Origin: Pyrenophora tritici-repentis
Taxonomy: Eukaryota; Ascomycota; Dothideomycetes; Pleosporales; Pleosporaceae
Length of the DNA: 64,000 nucleotides
NCBI RefSeq assembly: GCF_003171515.1
Contig: NC_089396.1
Location: 806,001 to 870,000 of the forward strand
Reading direction: 5' to 3'
In this document: positions 1-9,296 of the stretch, one piece after another
How the letters are laid out: each line of letters starts with the position of its first letter
Position numbering within the stretch: position 1 is the stretch's first letter
Made by a program: the position numbers and the translations under genes
Notes under the pieces: generated by a model
The model's input: only the letters and a program-made list of their open reading frames with translations
Databases searched by the model: none
What the model was told of the DNA's origin: nothing

Positions 1-19
1 ACCTCAACAGGAGTCTAAC

Positions 20-463
20 TTGCAGGCAGCTGCACCAACGATAACAAGAGCTGAGGTATCTAGTGCATCTCAGTGGGCGCCTATCCGATATGATCATGAG
101 CAGGAGATTAACGAGCATACTAGTAATTTCTTTAACTACCTTAAGTTAAAATTTCCTACAGTTGGAGAGGACATTAACGAGCTTTATAAGACTCTTGTTA
201 TTGACGGAGCTATGGATATCAACCTCTTGATGCAGCCATCTGGTGATATCTTGAAGTTGTGGACGCAGCATTTCAAGCAGCCTCCTGGCTGGTTTTTCAC
301 GCTACAAAACACTGCAAAAGAATGGCAAGCTGGGTACCAGGGTCTCACAGATCGTAACTGGAGACGAGTCGAACGTTGTAAGAAAAGAGAAGAGATTGCG
401 CGCAAGAAATTGGTGGTTGAACCGTCTAGCAGTGTTGTGGAGGATGATGGCGAGAATGCTTGA
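20..463 (+). CDS. Unrecognised 147-aa ORF, possibly the 3' part of a longer gene
   Basis: I do not recognise this protein. It is a hydrophilic 147-residue frame, with an aromatic-rich middle (LKLW, then PPGWFF) and a Lys/Arg-rich, then acidic, C-terminus. It has no signal peptide or membrane segment. The window begins 19 bases upstream, so the start Met may be internal and the real gene may begin outside the window. It lies beside a mariner-type transposase and repeats, so a mobile-element origin is possible, but no transposase, integrase or reverse-transcriptase motif is visible. Whether it is expressed cannot be judged. Confidence 0.3.
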   Translation: MQAAAPTITRAEVSSASQWAPIRYDHEQEINEHTSNFFNYLKLKFPTVGEDINELYKTLVIDGAMDINLLMQPSGDILKLWTQHFKQPPGWFFTLQNTAKEWQAGYQGLTDRNWRRVERCKKREEIARKKLVVEPSSSVVEDDGENA

Positions 464-767
464 AGCTTAGTGGCCTGAGCGTTTTTGGTGACAGCGGCCC
501 GTGCCCGCTATAGTGTTGAGGTTTTTCAGGCGTTTCAAATGCGCTGCAACAATAGTCTATTTGGATAGCCCTATGTACAACACTACAACGTTATGCGATT
601 ATAACAGGTTAACTTCCTAAGATAGTTCTATATGTATAGAAATAGCTCTTATTTTTTTAGAATTATTAAATCGCTTTTGTGGGTTGCGCATTAAGGTGTA
701 ATCGTTCGCATTTGTATGGTATCATCTACCTATAGAAACGTACTGTGGCATCCATTTAAAAGCACAA
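464..767. other. AT-rich spacer, no gene seen
   Basis: Short AT-rich spacer between the first ORF and the end of the mariner-type transposase. No ORF, RNA gene or clear repeat was seen. It may include the left end of the mariner-type element, but I could not find a convincing terminal inverted repeat. Confidence 0.4.
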
Positions 768-1778
768 TTAATAGGGATAGCCACACCTATGGAACCAGCT
801 TCTGCAGTTAATATTACAGCACACCAGCTGCGCTGCATACTCAAGAAAGACCCCAAAGTCAATGAAGTTCTCCGCTTGCGCTGAATTCCTTTTCATCCAC
901 CCCTTGAGCTGCTTAAAGCTCTTCTCGATGGGGTTGAAATCTGGTGAGTATGGCGGCAGATACTCAAGGAGTACTCCAGCACTTTGGCAAAGCACCCGTA
1001 CACGCTCTGATCGATGGATGGAGGCGTTATCAAGCACGATTACTGAGGCTGGCCCTGGGTGAGGATTGCAGAACGGCAGCACTTGAAACTCTAAGAAGTC
1101 TTCTAGGATCTCAGATGTAATCGCGCCTTGAAAGATCTTATAGCTTATGTAGCCATCTATCGTCATGGCTGGCAGCAGCGACCACCGTTCTGATCGCCTG
1201 AAGCTGTGTGATAGCTCCACCGGCTCCCCGATTGGAGACCAGCCATACTTGCGGTCGCCCGTACGCTCATTGCAGGCGCTCTCGTCCAACGCAACGATCT
1301 GCTCCGCCTTATAGTGTTGCGCCATCCTGGCAAGATAGAGGCGGCGGAGTGGCTCACTCTGCTCCTTTGCCCGCTTTGTTGCAAGCTTGCGAGACCATCT
1401 CATCTTCTCTAGCTCTCGGTAAACGCTCGCAAGGCTTATCCTAACGTCGTACTCGTCGTACAAGAAGTCCCTCATCTCATCCATGTATGCGCCCGGTGAG
1501 CCATTGAGGTATGCCTGAAGGCCTTCGCGCTGAGCTTGCCGGAGTATAGATGGCCGCCCAAGTCGAACGCAGCGCGGCGGATAAGGCACGCCCCAAAACT
1601 CTAAGCTCAACCTCAGCTTTGCTACTGTGTTACGGCTCGCACCTGTAGCTCTAGAGATGGCTCGATCACTTTCGCAGGCAGCAATTCGGTCGAGGATAGC
1701 CTGGAGAACAGCGGGCTGCAAGCGGTGGCCGGTGCCTGGCATCGCGATGAGATGGGCTCGAGAAAATTGCAACACCAA
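768..1778 (-). CDS. Tc1/mariner-superfamily transposase (DD34E), intact ORF
   Basis: DDE transposase that would cut and paste its own element. Residues about 20-62 form a helix-turn-helix region (AISRATGASRNTVAK). The catalytic fold shows D165 (VALDES), D250 (IVLDNASIH) and E285 (YSPDFNPIEKSF), with 34 residues between the last two, so DD34E. The C-terminus WFHRCGY is a common ending in fungal IS630/Tc1-like transposases. The annotated Met gives 336 aa; a second Met at codon 13 (MPGTGHR, position 1742) is an equally good start. The frame has no stops, so no sign of repeat-induced point mutation in the coding part. Terminal inverted repeats and a TA duplication were looked for but not convincingly found, so element borders are unknown. 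Confidence 0.85.
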   Translation of the reverse strand: MVLQFSRAHLIAMPGTGHRLQPAVLQAILDRIAACESDRAISRATGASRNTVAKLRLSLEFWGVPYPPRCVRLGRPSILRQAQREGLQAYLNGSPGAYMDEMRDFLYDEYDVRISLASVYRELEKMRWSRKLATKRAKEQSEPLRRLYLARMAQHYKAEQIVALDESACNERTGDRKYGWSPIGEPVELSHSFRRSERWSLLPAMTIDGYISYKIFQGAITSEILEDFLEFQVLPFCNPHPGPASVIVLDNASIHRSERVRVLCQSAGVLLEYLPPYSPDFNPIEKSFKQLKGWMKRNSAQAENFIDFGVFLEYAAQLVCCNINCRSWFHRCGYPY

Positions 1779-3230
1779 AAACGCGAGTCAGTAGAGGCGA
1801 TCGCAGCAAACAATGAACTTCAAATACGTTGTGGGTGTTAGAAAGCGTGGCTGCATCGATTTACTAACAAATTACTATAGGAGTTGATGTTCTTGGCCAC
1901 CAAGCCAACCAGATCCAGGTGGCTCAAGGTATTTCGAGAAACACCCATATCAGGTGCCCTTGCCTCTAACCCAGCCATTTACTTCGACCCACTATCGCCG
2001 CGTGGAGTAACGCGCTAGATGAACCCCATGGTCACACACACTATGCACGAACGTGATGAATTTGCCTACGGTTATTTGTCATTTTTACGGTATTATGGTA
2101 CACATGAGGGAGCGCTTGCGAGCCGATCCATACCGCTTTTAGCACTCCATTCTATCTATCCTCTCATCGACAGTCCACGCGTCTCCTAGCACAACGCGTA
2201 GTGGTAATGTTTATATGTTATTAACTACAATAAGCCCCGTTCATTCTGATGTTTTTACTCTGAACTAGAAACCATTGTGCAGCACAACATGTAGTCTTCA
2301 CCAGAGCAGTTTAAAGCTGGCAAGCAGGGTCATTTTCGTTTTAGGAGAAAGGAAACAATCGGGTAGACTTTGTACATGACATCATTCCCGCGCTACTATA
2401 CACCATTCCTATCAATTGGTAATTTTCCTACACCTTACGTGATCCAGCAGAGAATAACATTGTTGAGATAAGGCTAATTTTTGGAAAGATGGCTACGTTA
2501 GCAGCCATAGTCTTACTGTTTTTCCCCGGTAAATCACTGAATGCAACTTACATGATTCTCGTACAGGCAGGGAGAGGCAGGGAGTTTATGGACATGTATG
2601 AACGCAGTGAATATTTCACAGGTAGAAAAGGAGTCGCGGAGAACGTGTTTTCTTGTGCTCGCTTTTCTAGGGGTTCAAAGTTTGGAAAATGGATAACTAT
2701 AGAAAGAATTATGACATGGTAGGAGGGAGATTTCATGTACCCCCCACAAACCACACCTTACAATCCTTCTCCCCTCACCGCTATAATAATTCTATTATTC
2801 TAGCTTTACCAAAAAACATCGAACGGCTCCTTTCGAAACCTGGAAAGTTTTTCACCAATACCCCGCACGCTTAACGCTAGCCGCCGCCGTACAACCGAGC
2901 CACAAAGTACCGCCGAGACGAAAATATGCCGCAACTGCCGCTATATACAACAAACGTTCAAGGTCCCATGACTTTTTCCCCTACGAGGTTTTTTTCAGTC
3001 TTAGGAGCACGGGGTTATTATAGCAAAGGGATTGGTCACAAAGGTGGAGATAAACGGGTGTCTATTACAAGGTCTCTCTCTCTTTCCTGTATAGAAGCAA
3101 AAAACCCAAACCCCCATAGTCAAACTCGACCAAAGAAACGAAATCCTACGGGTATAGAGGGAAAAAACTAGTCAAACGGCCCTAGGCCACCGTCCTACAT
3201 AGTCTCTGACTGAAAAAGGACGTTAATGGA

Positions 3231-3248
3231 TACTACTACTACTACTAC
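3231..3248. repeat. (TAC)6 microsatellite
   Basis: Six uninterrupted TAC triplets in non-coding sequence. Seen directly. Confidence 0.9.
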
Positions 3249-3942
3249 CACACCTTACAGCCCCAAAGTTTGGTCCCCACCATGACTTATCCACAGTTTC
3301 GAACGAAAGAAGTCTTGCATCTATTGTTGCAACGACGGGTTTCCCAGTCCGAATTAAACACAACACTAGTGATCCACATTTTCTTGTTTTCAAACTTTGC
3401 GCAGAGAAACACCACACTCATGACAACTTCTGTGTCGTTCTTTTTTTTTTGATAATCTGATATTGTTGATACGGCTAAGGTATCGGAATCACCTTCGTTG
3501 CAACGAGTTGAAATGATTGTGATTGTTCTTGTTGTTCTATGGAGGTGGAGGGAGGTCGGCAGTAAGGCAGCAGCTAGAGCTCGGACCACACGGCTTAGTC
3601 AGCCGTGTAATCCAAGCTCGTGCATGCAGCAACCAGCTGCCTTATCTACCGCAGGTTCGATTCCCAACAGATATTTTCGAGAGGATAAAAGACCGATGAC
3701 ATCCAACGTCAATCATGTCTTTTGAGTAAAACGAGGGGGGAAGATGGAAAACATTTGACAGCATATTTGTGGTTTATTATGAGAAAGAGAGAGAAGAGAA
3801 GACAGCGAACATATGCAAGTTGCATCATTTAATTTTAGAGAAATAGGAAAGGAAAGAACACAGCGGAAATTACGTTTTCGTATAGGTTATAGATACAGTG
3901 AAATAAGTGGTGTGTCGGATCACAGATATCAACGATATCTCA

Positions 3943-4023
3943 GCCACGCGATCGGCCGCACTGATCTCGGTCACGCGAGAAGGCGCACTGGCATCAGTCA
4001 CGCGGACAGGCGCACTGATCGCG
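3943..4023. repeat. 27-bp minisatellite, three imperfect tandem copies
   Basis: Three head-to-tail 27-bp units begin at 3943, 3970 and 3997. The shared core is CACGCG, a variable stretch, then a nearly invariant GCGCACTG (GCCGCACTG in the first copy). As 27 is a multiple of three, the copies translate in one + frame into nine-residue repeats of the type SHADRRTDR, but the surrounding 86-aa ORF has nothing else to support it as a gene. Confidence 0.75.
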
Positions 4024-4850
4024 GCGTCCGAGCAGCGCTCAGACCAGACCTCCTATATCTAGCTCTTCCATAGTTCTCCTTCGCAAGACAATCAATCAGA
4101 ACCATCACCGAACAGAATGCATTCCTAGTTATCGTTATTTCCTTTCAGCACTAGTGCTACAGCCCTACCAACATGATGTGTTTAAAGAAAGGAAGCAGAG
4201 ATACGGGAGACGGCTCTATATACCCGGACTCTGCTATGGCCACATAGAGCCCACTTCTCCGGGTTTTAAATGTCGACGATGGAATGCTTTTGTACATGGG
4301 GTGGATGGAACTGTGGTTTAGAGCTGTGAATCACGCAGTCACGCCTCCTTAAATCTTCACTTCGAGGTTTTCAGACTGCGCCAACGACATTGTTTATCTA
4401 TCTCAACATCGCAGGACAACCGTAAATTTGGTAGAGAATTTCATGATGGAAAAGAAAGTCGGGGACACAGAGATCGCACCGTGCCGCATTTTTTAGCGTT
4501 CAATATCCTGGAACGCGGGAGAAAAGTTCCACAGAACGGAAGCATCAAACATGAAGATCGTGGTTTTGAGAACAGCCAGAAGAAGAGCTAGATATTACCC
4601 ATAATTTCGCTCATTGTGATCCCATAGAGAGCTTGATTTAGTTCATAAAATAAGAAAAAGGTGGAAGTTGGTTGCGAGCTTTATAGTACCATTGCAGGCG
4701 TTTGATCGCCGGGAAGTAACTAGAAACTTCCCTTGCAGAGAAGCATACGGTGACATTGTAGAAAGTTGATTCGTTTTTGAAAGAATAAGGCAGGAAGCCA
4801 GACATTTTAGGGTGCAATTTTCGATTTTCACACCAGGTGGCATACTTGTC

Positions 4851-4995
4851 AACGAGCGAGCCGGCTCGCTCAGCTCGCTCGGCTTGGACGTTTTGACCAA
4901 GCCGAATGAGCTGAGCGCGCAGTGCGCGCTTGCAAGCCGAGCGAGCTTAGGGATAGGCGCTCGCTCAGTCAGCTTGCTTAGCTTGGTTGGATGGA
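4851..4995. repeat. Left subterminal repeat cluster of the hAT element
   Basis: Several direct and inverted copies of GAGCGAGC/GCTCGCTC and of the related AAGCCGA/TCGGCTT motif. A similar cluster occurs just inside the right end. In hAT elements such arrays bind the transposase; here that role is inferred. Confidence 0.8.
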
Positions 4996-5269
4996 GCGGT
5001 TGGAAACTTGGGGCTGAAGGACTTGGTGGAGGGGCAATCTCACGATGATTTTTAGGTGTAGTGCGTAAGTTCGAAACCTAGTTATAACCTAAAATACACT
5101 CTTTTTTGCTATATTTCTAGCAAATAAGCTACTAAATTTCCGGCTAACGGCCTGGCAACAATATTCTCCTTCTGCGACACTTCACTTACTACTTATCACC
5201 CACCACACTCACCTATACTCCACCAACGCGTCTCTATTTGCAGCTATTATCTACCTCGCCGTTGCTATA

Positions 5270-7801
5270 ATGCCAGCAAAAAGAACATGCGTTAATGCTC
5301 TAGAAATCGCGACAACTTCGAAGCGCCCTAGAGTCGCAGCGCGTCATCGCGGGACTGCCAGCCAACCTGTGCTAGTCGATACTCGGCCATTCTCACCATC
5401 TCCACCTCCTCCACCGCTGTCGCCGCGTCAAGCTCTCGTCGCCGCGCCACAAGCACCAAATTTTGAAGCGACCCTCCGAGAGTCGCGCGCCGAAGAGACA
5501 ATCATCCCACCACCTGAGGGCAGCGAGCATGCCACTGTTGCAGCTTCAGGAGCAGCTAGCGAGGCTGTCGACGAGGGTTTCGTATGGGTAGAGGACAAAT
5601 ACGACGGCTTTAATTGGAGTAGCTACCCAAAGCACTGCAAGCCGCCCACATCACTTTCGAACCGAGCAAGCTGGGTATACAGCCATAGCTATCGCATCGC
5701 CTTGCGCAGCAACGTCGCAAAAGTCACGTGGATCTGCCACTATTGCTATAAGCACAAGTTCACTACTGTTGGCCGTGGCATACATGACGTCTCGCAGTCT
5801 CCATCAGCGCCAGCACGTCATCTCGGAGAAGACAAGAAAGGTCATGGCTTGAAGCCTCCAAGTAAGCGCACTACCGTCGCTCCTCGGAAAGAAACTCTCC
5901 TCGAACGCGCCCTTCAGAAGGGCTGCTCTCAGGCTGTTGCCAACGAGCTTACCAACTTCAATATACAAGAGTTTAGGCTTGCGGCCGTCACCTGGCTCGT
6001 CGAAAACAACCTCCCACTCTCACAATTCGAATCATCGTCTTTTCGCAATATGATACAATTAGCTAGCGTAGAGGCAGAACGAGCCCTGTGGGCATCTCAT
6101 AACAGCGTCTCACGATACGTTATACGCCTGTACAACTACCTGTTACCAAAGGTTGTCGCAAGCCTTTCAGAATCAATGAGCAAAGTCCATATAAGCTTTG
6201 ACGGATGGACGACAAAAGGTGGCAAGCGCGGTTACTTAGGTATCGTCGCCCACTACGTTGATAGCTCTGGCGAGCTCAGGGACTTGCCTATTGCGCTCCC
6301 ACAACTGACAGGTGCCCACACCGGCGAGGCCATGGCTGAGGTCGTGATGGCAATATTCAAGCAGTTCGAAATCACTGTGGGCAAGCTCGGTTACTTCGTC
6401 CTCGACAACGCACATAACAACAACACCACGATCAACACTCTCGCCTTGCAGATGGGCTTCAGCGCTACCGAGCGTCGCCTTCGCTGCGGTCCTCATACGC
6501 TTAATCTCATTGGCCAGATGCTACTCTGGGGTGAGGAGAAAGAGTCCTACGACAACGAGGAGACTGAGCGCGTGAACGAAGCTGAGAACATGGCTACTTG
6601 GCGAGGCGATGGACCATTAGGAGTGCTTCTCGCGGTTATCAACTACATCAAAACACCACAACAGTACGCTCTTTTTGAGAAGTATCAGAAGCTCGCTATT
6701 AGGGACCAGCCTGTCAACGCGCCAACAGAACAGCACAAAATCAAGGAGCCCGTCAAGCCAGTTGTTACTCGCTGGAACTCTTACGTTTCGTGTTTTGAGC
6801 GCGCTGTTGAGTTGCAATTAGCGGTTAATGGGTACGCCAACTACCATATTCAGAAGATTGAAACTGAAGACGCGTACGCCCGAAGTCGTAACAACAAGCT
6901 GCCTGCAGCGCCGGATTGGATGAGGTCTGATGGGATCAATGCCCATGACTGGCAGGTGATTGCTGAGTATATTGATGTGCTCAGGCCACTGAAACAAGCT
7001 ACAAAACGGCTTGAAGGCCGCGGCAAAAGCGGTGCTTTTGGAGCAATCGCTGAGGTTATTCCAGTATTTGAATACTTACTTGGAGTCTATGAGGACCGCT
7101 TGCAAAGCTATGAAGACGTCATTCACGATGAGCATACAGAGTCACCCGAAGACCACCTTGCTATCAACCTCCGCGCTGCCCTAGTTAAAGCCCGCGAGTA
7201 CTACAACAAGCTCGACCTCTCGCCAGCTTACTATGCTGCTACAATCCTTCATCCTCGCTACAAAAGCTACCTTGACGCAGCGTGGGCGGATAAGCCTGAT
7301 TGGCTAGAGAGCAGCAACCGCAAGTTTCAACATTTGTGGGCGGAGTACAAAAGCTTACCGAAGCCGCGCTTACGCCCCAAAGTCAGGCACAATGATATAG
7401 ACGACGCTATCAACAGCTTTATTGAGCCTGCAGGGCTTACGGAGAACGAGGAGGATGAATATGAGGCTTGGAAACGCAGCGAACCGATCGCTAGCGAGGG
7501 CGTCGACCCTATAAAATACTGGGTAGGACTCCGCGATCGCTACCCCAGCCTTAGCAAATTTGCTATCGACATGCTATCAATCCCAGGCTCAAGCTGTGAG
7601 TGTGAGCGCTTATTCAGCGAGCTGGGTGACCTCCTCGAGCCCCGTCGGCGCAGCATTTCTCCGCAACTTCTAGCAGCAATACAGTGCGATCGACGATGGA
7701 TAAGAGCTGGATTTGGCAGTGGTGAGGTGCCTGTAAAGGAGGCTATCAGCGATGAGGAGATGGACGCGAAATACGGTGTACATAAGTGGGATATTAGCTG
7801 A
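5270..7801 (+). CDS. hAT transposase, 843 aa, intact
   Basis: Transposase of the surrounding hAT element. The N-terminus is basic and proline-rich (residues 1-60), followed by a BED-like zinc finger candidate with C156, C159, H184 and H192 (WICHYC...HLGEDKKGH). The RNase-H-like catalytic region begins at FDGWTT (D311), with a second Asp in YFVLDNAHNN. The C-terminal dimerisation/catalytic block contains the hAT signature with PGSSCECERLFS, where the glutamate lies, followed by LLEPRRRSISP. The frame is uninterrupted and no intron is needed. Start chosen as the first Met of the frame, about 430 bp inside the left end. The gene appears functional. Confidence 0.93.
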   Translation: MPAKRTCVNALEIATTSKRPRVAARHRGTASQPVLVDTRPFSPSPPPPPLSPRQALVAAPQAPNFEATLRESRAEETIIPPPEGSEHATVAASGAASEAVDEGFVWVEDKYDGFNWSSYPKHCKPPTSLSNRASWVYSHSYRIALRSNVAKVTWICHYCYKHKFTTVGRGIHDVSQSPSAPARHLGEDKKGHGLKPPSKRTTVAPRKETLLERALQKGCSQAVANELTNFNIQEFRLAAVTWLVENNLPLSQFESSSFRNMIQLASVEAERALWASHNSVSRYVIRLYNYLLPKVVASLSESMSKVHISFDGWTTKGGKRGYLGIVAHYVDSSGELRDLPIALPQLTGAHTGEAMAEVVMAIFKQFEITVGKLGYFVLDNAHNNNTTINTLALQMGFSATERRLRCGPHTLNLIGQMLLWGEEKESYDNEETERVNEAENMATWRGDGPLGVLLAVINYIKTPQQYALFEKYQKLAIRDQPVNAPTEQHKIKEPVKPVVTRWNSYVSCFERAVELQLAVNGYANYHIQKIETEDAYARSRNNKLPAAPDWMRSDGINAHDWQVIAEYIDVLRPLKQATKRLEGRGKSGAFGAIAEVIPVFEYLLGVYEDRLQSYEDVIHDEHTESPEDHLAINLRAALVKAREYYNKLDLSPAYYAATILHPRYKSYLDAAWADKPDWLESSNRKFQHLWAEYKSLPKPRLRPKVRHNDIDDAINSFIEPAGLTENEEDEYEAWKRSEPIASEGVDPIKYWVGLRDRYPSLSKFAIDMLSIPGSSCECERLFSELGDLLEPRRRSISPQLLAAIQCDRRWIRAGFGSGEVPVKEAISDEEMDAKYGVHKWDIS

Positions 7802-7854
7802 GAAACTCAACACCAAGGTTTCTATATAACTTTCCTAATCGGGACTGAGCCCAT

Positions 7855-7961
7855 CAAGCCGAGCGAGCTGACAGCCCTGTTTCAGCCAATCCGAGCGAGC
7901 CGAGCGAGCTGCTGGCCTCCGCTCAATTGGCTGAGCAAGCCAATTGGCTGAGCTCGCTCAG
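7855..7961. repeat. Right subterminal repeat cluster of the hAT element
   Basis: Repeated CCGAGCGAGC and GCCAATTGGCTGAGC motifs directly inside the right terminal inverted repeat, mirroring the left-end cluster. It includes two copies of the palindrome-like CCAATTGG. Confidence 0.78.
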
Positions 7962-8213
7962 CTTGCTCATTGACATCTGTGCCAGGTGGGTGGATTGAAG
8001 AAGAAGAGGAGATCTGAGGGAAGCAGGAAAGATATTGGTCTTTTATAGTAGTACTTCAATACTTTTATGGTATCGCGTATCTAAGAAGCCATCGAAAAAG
8101 AAAAGAAAAAAGAAAATATGAGCTCCGTCATCTCAACTATCACAAATCCCATCAACATCCCAATCTGTAGCTGACCAAGGGACGACGATATCGAACTTTG
8201 GCTTAGTGACCTT

Positions 8214-9296
8214 TTATCCAGTAACGAGCTCAATATCACGAAAAAACCATATCAATAGACATCATCAAACCCGAACCGATACCTGTGCCGTCGAACAAAA
8301 GCCCTAGCCACTTAGCCGATGGATCATGTATGTAAATGCTTCCCGCGTCACCGGAGACCACAAAGGGTCCATGGACATTGCGCCTCTTCACCACACTCCA
8401 ACAATAGCCATGCTGACGTTGCGCGTACCCATCTACGCAGGCAGCGTCATCGTTAAAGTCTTCGTTCTGCGCAGGGTTGATGGCAGTGATGGCGTTGTTG
8501 ATCTGACCGAATGACCAGCCGGATGTTCTGCCGTACTTTGCGACGAATACTTCGTCACGACGAGTATTGCACATGCCAACATTAAGGCTAGTCCACCTGT
8601 ACGCCGGCATGCCAGGAGGAAGACTAGTCTTAATGCCACTAGCACCCAGAGATGTCAACAAGCAAGTCAAGCTGGCTTGATTCTTATCGATTGCAGATCA
8701 CAGACCATTCTCTGGGACGTGCCACTGTGCACGAGCCTCTATATTGTCTGTGATCTGCAATCGATAAGAATCAAGCCAGCTTGACTTGCTTGTTGACATC
8801 TCTGCTAGCACCACCGTGTTCCTCTTCTGACATCTTTATTCGCTATCGACCGGCCTTTTGCTAACTCAATGAGTGCCCAGTCTAAGGGTCAGACATACTC
8901 TGTGACACCTGCTTGATCTTTCTCAGACATATACTTGGGTGCCGAAATACTTCTGCCAGATCCTGTCGCGAGTGTACCGAAATCTCTTGATGTTACTTGC
9001 GCATTCGCAATTTTTGCTGCATACTGGTCGAGAGGCGCTTTTGTAGAAGGACTGCTGGTGTCATTGTATCTCTCAAGAGTCTTCTTTCTCGATTGTAGAG
9101 TGACGATATATGCGCTGTCGTCGACATCTGCAGGTGAAACAAAGACATGTAAATCCTTTTGGAGCTGAGCCGTCACAATCCATGTTTTCCTTCGCTGATC
9201 ACGCGCCGCTATCCAAACCGCTACCAGCACCGAGCTTTTCGATCCAAAGAGACAGGTCACTACAAAAGAACAATGCCAAGACATCAGATCAGCCAT
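8214..9296 (-). pseudogene. Decayed trypsin-like protein gene, broken by a MITE and a frameshift
   Basis: Two minus-strand open segments (9296-8889 and 8670-8236) together resemble the C-terminal half of the trypsin-like protein at 22390-24231. Shared landmarks are DFGTL (paralog FLGTL), KYGRTSGWSFG (paralog KKGRTTTWTTG), and the active-site loop GDAGS (paralog GDLGS). Three defects are visible: there is no counterpart of the paralog's first ~390 residues, including the His region; a MITE interrupts it at 8647-8804; and a run of six A (8241-8246 on +) shifts the frame before the expected DIE-VTG ending, which is present in the next frame and closes with TAA at 8214-8216. A stop in the piece between 8889 and 8813 may lie in an old intron. 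As in the paralog, the catalytic Ser position is not Ser. Confidence 0.7.
8647..8804. mobile_element. hAT-type MITE, 158 bp, foldback
   Basis: Non-coding element with perfect 59-bp terminal inverted repeats (8647-8705 and 8746-8804) around a 40-bp loop. It is flanked by an exact 8-bp duplication, CTAGCACC, at 8639-8646 and 8805-8812. The terminus CAGAGATGTCAACAAGCAAG matches the right terminus of the hAT element 665 bp away at 17 of 20 positions, so it is probably a relative mobilised by that kind of transposase. It has no coding capacity and lies within the trypsin-like pseudogene. Confidence 0.93.

Larger units (their letters stand above)
1779..4832. other. 3-kb AT-rich intergenic region without a supported gene
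   Basis: All ORFs here are short, overlap on opposite strands and show no domain motifs, so none is called. It contains a (TAC)6 microsatellite at 3231-3248, a three-unit 27-bp minisatellite at 3943-4023, and at about 4480-4830 several stretches that resemble the T-run/purine repeat seen at 10.6-11.8 kb. The hAT transposon is inserted at the right border. Confidence 0.5.
4841..7981 (+). mobile_element. Complete hAT-superfamily DNA transposon, 3141 bp
   Basis: The element is bounded by a perfect 8-bp direct repeat, CCAGGTGG, at 4833-4840 and 7982-7989, the target-site duplication length typical of hAT elements. Its ends are imperfect inverted repeats: the left end reads CATACTTGTCAACGAGCGAG and the right end, reverse-complemented, CACAGATGTCAATGAGCAAG (15 of 20 identical). 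Inside each end lies a cluster of GAGCGAGC/GCTCGCTC subterminal motifs, the usual kind of transposase-binding region in hATs. The single long ORF inside is an intact hAT transposase. Boundaries, duplication and ORF are all complete, so this is a recent or still active insertion. Confidence 0.92.

Noticed and set aside
740..1880. Terminal inverted repeats for the mariner-type element
   Set aside because: Only a short AGCCAC-centred similarity between the flanks; not convincing and overlapping the coding end.
3583..3670. tRNA-like A-box (GGCTTAGTCAG) and B-box (GGTTCGATTCC)
   Set aside because: The T-arm stem does not pair beyond two bases and no acceptor stem forms. At most a tRNA-derived fragment.
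3813..4073. 86-aa ORF with nine-residue repeats
   Set aside because: Explained by the 27-bp minisatellite; no other coding evidence.
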